This document shows positions 61,001 to 64,000 of a stretch of DNA of 64,000 bases, piece after piece. The notes under the pieces are model-generated. The model did no database searches and had not been told where the DNA came from. It saw nothing but the letters and a program-made list of their open reading frames with translations. Within the stretch, counting starts at the first letter, position 1. Each line of letters opens with the position of its first letter. The translations under genes were made by a program, and so were the position numbers. Source of the stretch: JBBTCX01 sp964494205 (GTDB taxonomy: Bacteria; Planctomycetota; Phycisphaerae; UBA1845); contig CAZBRD010000013.1 in assembly GCA_964494205.1 (NCBI GenBank), positions 1 to 64,000 of the forward strand, written 5' to 3'.

Positions 61001-61326
61001 GCGCATTCACGCGCAATCGCTCTCTGATTTAGTTTGTTCTTGAGTTGAATCTCGAACTCGGTGCCGTAGAAACTCTTTTCTCGATTCGTTCTTGGAATAT
61101 AGAACTCGCGCCGTTGTTTCTTACCGCTGTCGGTGACTTCATCGGGCACGAAGGTTGGTGCTGTGAAGATGAAATCGAATGACTCGATGCCCTCTAGTTG
61201 TGCCTTGAGCGATTCGAAGGCATAAATTGAGAAGCACGACGCGGCAATTCGCAGTTTCGAACCCGGAACGAGGGAGGCCTTTAAGTCGTCACCTAGCAGC
61301 CGATTGACGTTATCGATTAGTTCCAT
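58054..61326 (-). CDS. SNF2/SF2 helicase with N-terminal PLD-like region
   Basis: A 1090-residue protein. N-terminal part (LRIAASCFSIYAFESLKAQL, FDFIFTAPTFVPDEV) resembles phospholipase D-like nuclease domains seen in defence helicases, though the HKD residues were not identified. Helicase motifs: Walker A ADSVGLGKTFTA, DESH box VVIDESHNF, LSATPVNN, and motif VI QRFGRIDRIGS. It is the first gene of the operon that also contains DUF4391, Mod, DUF3800 and Res. The presence of a second helicase beside Res is the special feature of this system. Confidence 0.9.
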   Translation of the reverse strand: MELIDNVNRLLGDDLKASLVPGSKLRIAASCFSIYAFESLKAQLEGIESFDFIFTAPTFVPDEVTDSGKKQRREFYIPRTNREKSFYGTEFEIQLKNKLNQRAIARECAEWMRRKARFRSNRTTAPMQPFACIASPTGRTVYQPLHGLTVVDLGYQRGDAISNFITKITESTHTSAYLSLFDQIWNDPGKLADVTERLSEHIEAVYQENSPERIYFLMLFHIFNEFLEDISEDLLPNDLTGYKESLVWKKLYNFQRDAATGIINKLETFNGCILADSVGLGKTFTALAVIRYFELRNRAVLVLCPKKLADNWLNYNRNLKTNVFVGDRFNYDVLCHTDLLRSTGESFGTPLNRVNWGNYDLVVIDESHNFRNNDAYKDRETRYERLMRTVIREGVKTKVLMLSATPVNNRFNDLKNQLALAYEGDSRTFVEQLGIEKDVEEIFRRAQATFNAWTKLPSEERTPAAILQSLDFDFFKLLDSVTIARSRKQIETFYDTSEFGSFPERRKPMSFHPPLTKRSDVIGFNEIYTNLSQLQLAIYAPVNYILPSRLAKYEERYDTEVRGGRGKLRQSDRERSLQSLMIVNLLKRLESSVDAFRITLKKLQTDHKSVLTKIDRFRASGDDTGFGDLATAFADVDPDDEDFPEPDDASIGGKVEIRLSDMDIDTWERVLRADIRVIQDLHAEMEKVAQADDAKLQHLRKHLADKLANPINAGNRKVLIFTAFADTANYLFRTLSPDLLQRYGVHVGLVTGTGGPKSSLTRSYDFQSLLTLFSPKSKEKSLTMPDESASIDILIGTDCISEGQNLQDCDWVVNYDIHWNPVRILQRFGRIDRIGSTNATIQLVNYWPDITLDEYINLRERVENRMVIADVSATGDDNVLRSEASDVSYRKEQLRRMKEEIIELEDVRTGVSITDLGLNDFRMDLLNYVKENPDLDTMPGGLHAIVPADSERGLPPGVIFTLRNRHQSVNINQQNRLHPHYLVYVSQAGKVVINHMDVKRILDLARASCRMRTEPDKLACGYFNDVTDDGKEMGRYSELLGHAIRSIIDVKEEKDLDSLFTAKRTTALTDSIAGLDDFELMSFIVVQEMG

Positions 61327-61437
61327 GTTAGACCAACAGCTTCAGCCTCAATGACCAAGGCCCAATCGATTCGTTCGAAATCCTAATGTCGACAAGCTTC
61401 ACTATGGCTATTGATTACGTTTGCGGGGCGTCGGAGC

Positions 61438-62025
61438 CTACAGCGGGCATGCGCACGGCTTGGAGCCACCAAAGGCCGCAAGTACAGCGAGAATATCATC
61501 CAGGTTGATAACATTGTTTCCGGTACATGCGGGATGGATGTCACCATTAACGCACGTAGCGAAGTTTGCAAAGCCATTGAGAACGCAAAGGATATCGTCG
61601 AGGTCAGCCAAGTTGACGGGGCCAGCGCAGTTTGTGTTCCCGTACCGAATGGGCGCATACTGGCAGAATCCGCCGGTACAATCATCGCATGTGCAAACAT
61701 CGTTATCATGACAGGTCAAAGATCCGGCGGTCGATGATGGCGGCGCGTTACATGGGCCAAGGGTGCCCCAGAAGCCGTCGTCGAGCTGGTAGAGTGGAGG
61801 GGCGGGAGTGGGTTCAAAGACAATAGTACCAACGCCGCCGGGTTGCGCCGTTGAAGCACTAATGGAGTACGGCCCGCCTGTAGAAGTTGTTCCGCCGCCG
61901 TTGATGTCGAGGGGTTTAATGGTGTAGGGCCCGCCGGTGAGTTGGGCGCGGACGGGTGCGGTTGCGACGAATAGCAAGAGCGTAGCCGTACTGAATTTCA
62001 TCGATTTGAGTGGTTCATGATTCAT
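61438..62025 (-). CDS. Secreted protein with dockerin-like module
   Basis: About 195 residues from the ATG at 62025 (GGGA upstream) or Met at 62001. Signal peptide STATLLLFVATAPVRA. The mature part has QLTGGPYTIKPLDING, GPYSISASTAQPGG, a Cys-rich CHDNDVCTCDDCTGGFCQY, and the dockerin-like pair NLADLDDILCVLNGF and NVINLDDILAVLAAFGG. This second pair is nearly the same as the C-terminus of the FG-GAP protein at 45620. Such tails may be sorting or anchoring modules. The rest is of unknown function. Confidence 0.75.
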   Translation of the reverse strand: MNHEPLKSMKFSTATLLLFVATAPVRAQLTGGPYTIKPLDINGGGTTSTGGPYSISASTAQPGGVGTIVFEPTPAPPLYQLDDGFWGTLGPCNAPPSSTAGSLTCHDNDVCTCDDCTGGFCQYAPIRYGNTNCAGPVNLADLDDILCVLNGFANFATCVNGDIHPACTGNNVINLDDILAVLAAFGGSKPCACPL

Positions 62026-62155
62026 GGCGTTTTCCCGTTTTCTGGGCGCCGCGTTCACACCTCGATAGCTCCGTCTTCACGGTTATTTGTTCAGGAATCG
62101 TTGATCCGATCAGCACACGTTATCTCTTCCGCGTGCGCTTGGTTCGTTTAAGTAG

Positions 62156-63841
62156 CTACTGGTTTAACTGAAATAGCGCAACGACACCAGGAACTCCGCC
62201 TGCACCGTTACCACCGGGACTGGGCTCAATCCCAACATCTGATCCTCCAACGCCTCCCAATCCGGGGATGACGTGCATGGCTCCAAGATTTGTAAAGCTT
62301 TCATAAACGAGAATTATGACTCCACCGTTCCCGCCTCCACCGCCGCCTCCGCCTCCGCCACTGTTACTAATGTCTGTCGTTGCATGACCTCCGTTTCCAC
62401 CGTTCCCTCCGTTCGCACTTATCGACCCACTTGGGCTTATTAGGAAATTGCGGGCGTAAATGGCTATGACTCCTCCGTTTGTTCCGCCTCCGCCCCCACC
62501 TCCACCCCCCAAGAACTCTGGAGTACCGCCATCTCGGCTTCCTCCGCCACCACCACCTCCACTTGCGCCGCCAGAAGAAGTGAACTTAACAGTGGTCCCA
62601 TCTGTCGCAATATCCAAGAGCGTGGCTAAATGCCAGTTCGCAATCAACTTGACGTTCGACGGTGTCGTGTTTCCCGGTTGGCCGGGAGCGCCACCAGAAG
62701 TTCCAAACGGCACATTAACACCGTTTCCGCCTCCGCCTCCAATCGATCCATTAGATGAAATCAAGCAGCCTACGGCATCAACGCCATCGCTGCCACTCGT
62801 ACCGGCGACTAGACCACTTCCACCGATGCCGCCATCCCCGCCAACGGAACCCCGCAGGTAACCATCGGCTAGCAATCCGCCGGTTCCAGGCATGCCCTGC
62901 GAATTGCGAGATCCGTTGCCGCCGCTTCCACCATGGTTTCCGTTTCGCGCGATAACCCCGTCCAATGTAAGATTACTCGCTACAAAAACCCTGAAGCCAT
63001 TAGGATACAGCGTCACTCCGGATTCTATAGTCAGGTTGGTGTAGTATTTGTCGCTTGTCATCGTCGTGTCTTCAGTGATGACTACATTGCCATCCGATCC
63101 ATCGCCGAATGAGATAACGCTCGTTTCTTTAGACACTGCTGCGTGAATCGCATACGGCGCAGAAGTTAGTGGATGATCTGGCGTTAGTTGGTGGATGCCA
63201 TTCGTCCCATCATTAAACCAAATGCGCAAAGCACGATTCTCGGAGGAAAAAACGCCCACCGGTATTATCTTCATGTTCGCAAGCGACAAGCCGCCGAGGC
63301 GCACGGAATAGAGACCGCTCGCGCAAGGAATGACCACCGGTCGATTCGGGCGATTCGTGGTGCCGATGTTAGTGGCGTCGTTGGTCCAAACGCTGTTGCC
63401 TGTGGCTGGGTCGATTATCGCGAAATAGAAATTGCCGTTGCCGGTGAATCGCTGGCCATTGACCGAGACGATGCCTTGATGATTAATCTGCGTTGGCACA
63501 GGCGAGGGCGGCGGGCAGGAGTTGGGCATGCACGTTGTACCGTCGCCTTGGAAAGTGCCCGTGCTCAAGTCGCAGACAGCAAAATCATCGGGGCCAACGC
63601 AAGTGCCGTCGGGCATGCAACATGCCCCGAACTGACCGCAGAGCGACGTTGGCCCGCATATTGAGCCTTCACCTTGATATGACCCAGGTGGGAAGGATGT
63701 AGAGCAAGCCGCCGGTGACGGCGCGACAAAGCACGAACCACCGTCAAGACAACATGCGCCAGATTGACCGTGAACTGATGCGACACCAATTAACGAAGTA
63801 AACAAGGCAAGAATTGTCCACGAATGACAATGTCCAGTCAT
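62156..63841 (-). CDS. Secreted glycine-rich protein with GACC-type Cys modules
   Basis: A 561-residue protein. Signal peptide SWTILALFTSLIGVASVHG. Two N-terminal Cys modules SGACCLDGGSCFV and FGACCMPDGTCVG, each followed by YQGEGSIC or FQGDGTTC. A middle region (INHQGIVSVNGQRFTGNGNFYFAI) resembles planctomycete surface proteins. The C-terminal third has long Gly runs (GGGGGGG several times), typical of phage-fibre-like and surface glycine-rich proteins. The poly-Gly coding DNA (ccgcctccgcc) creates long open frames on the other strand that should not be called genes. Confidence 0.78.
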   Translation of the reverse strand: MTGHCHSWTILALFTSLIGVASVHGQSGACCLDGGSCFVAPSPAACSTSFPPGSYQGEGSICGPTSLCGQFGACCMPDGTCVGPDDFAVCDLSTGTFQGDGTTCMPNSCPPPSPVPTQINHQGIVSVNGQRFTGNGNFYFAIIDPATGNSVWTNDATNIGTTNRPNRPVVIPCASGLYSVRLGGLSLANMKIIPVGVFSSENRALRIWFNDGTNGIHQLTPDHPLTSAPYAIHAAVSKETSVISFGDGSDGNVVITEDTTMTSDKYYTNLTIESGVTLYPNGFRVFVASNLTLDGVIARNGNHGGSGGNGSRNSQGMPGTGGLLADGYLRGSVGGDGGIGGSGLVAGTSGSDGVDAVGCLISSNGSIGGGGGNGVNVPFGTSGGAPGQPGNTTPSNVKLIANWHLATLLDIATDGTTVKFTSSGGASGGGGGGGSRDGGTPEFLGGGGGGGGGTNGGVIAIYARNFLISPSGSISANGGNGGNGGHATTDISNSGGGGGGGGGGNGGVIILVYESFTNLGAMHVIPGLGGVGGSDVGIEPSPGGNGAGGVPGVVALFQLNQ

Positions 63842-64000
63842 TTCAACCCTCCACGCGTATCCTGAAATGGAACGAAAGCCCGAATGGTGAAGAATTGTAA
63901 TTCGGGCCAGACGAGAATCAATGCCAAGAGTCAGCTTAAAGTCCTAGTGAACCACTGCTGACACCCTCAGTCTTAATTGTACGTTTGATAATTCTCGCAA

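Noticed and set aside
62460..62861. Proline-rich plus-strand frame
   Set aside because: It is the complement of poly-glycine codons in the secreted protein at 62156-63841.
1..64000. CRISPR-Cas, prophage structural genes, rRNA operon
   Set aside because: No array, Cas motif, capsid or tail gene, or rRNA-like sequence was seen anywhere in the window.

Overview
The window looks like a chromosomal segment of a Planctomycetota bacterium, probably of Phycisphaerae type. I infer this from genes and architectures recognised by eye, since no search was run. The pointers are secreted FG-GAP, Asp-box and glycine-rich proteins ending in dockerin-like EF-hand modules, an IPTL-CTERM-like sorting tail, a Ser/Thr kinase-TPR protein beside an ECF sigma factor, three small membrane proteins with the same C-terminal zinc ribbon (CGYNLxGN), scattered nuo genes, and an ABC permease fused to a CPBP protease.

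0-17 kb is mostly housekeeping: PrkA kinase (minus strand), a zinc-ribbon membrane protein, a HAD hydrolase, Aat and a DUF115/MptE-like protein (overlapping start/stop), nuoI, nuoA and nuoB with a Uma2 nuclease gene between nuoA and nuoB, a SerA-like dehydrogenase, two small membrane proteins, a second Uma2, PurC, a coiled-coil membrane protein, a GH10-fold protein that lacks both catalytic glutamates, and a ComEA-like HhH protein. 17-28 kb is repeat-rich: a sigma-70 region-2 protein, a secreted Asp-box protein flanked by direct repeats, a periplasmic metallo-beta-lactamase-fold enzyme, a STAS protein, a secreted protein with a duplicated domain, and a DUF255 thioredoxin-fold protein. The gaps hold at least six families of short repeats, including one MITE-like element inserted inside another repeat.

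28-41 kb starts with a NatA/NatB-CPBP export pair. It is followed by a long minus-strand gene series (38.8 to 31.0 kb): two zinc-ribbon membrane proteins, a PflX-like radical SAM protein, a 62-residue protein, a Ycf46-like AAA ATPase, DUF1257 (Ycf35-like) and DUF2997 proteins, a zinc-ribbon/S26-like membrane protein, a TPR protein and a PilT ATPase. A large secreted FG-GAP/EGF protein follows.

At 41.37-41.41 kb the 3' half of a tRNA-Arg(UCU) gene lies alone, next to a small gene. This is the usual scar of a tRNA-targeted integrative element, so sequence to the right is probably accessory. It contains a kinase-TPR/ECF pair, a lipoprotein and a 14-repeat FG-GAP protein, an HNH protein, a class II tRNA with an apparent UGG anticodon, a candidate small RNA with its own promoter and terminator, a frameshifted GIY-YIG gene, and an expanded type III restriction-modification operon (second helicase, DUF4391, Mod, DUF3800, Res, small membrane protein). 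The window ends with two secreted planctomycete-type proteins.

The strongest leads for something undescribed are the radical SAM/Ycf46/DUF1257/DUF2997 cluster, the tRNA plus small-RNA locus at 49.1-49.4 kb, and the expanded type III restriction operon. Functions are assigned from motifs and remembered family features; start codons were adjusted where a ribosome-binding site or gene overlap supported it.
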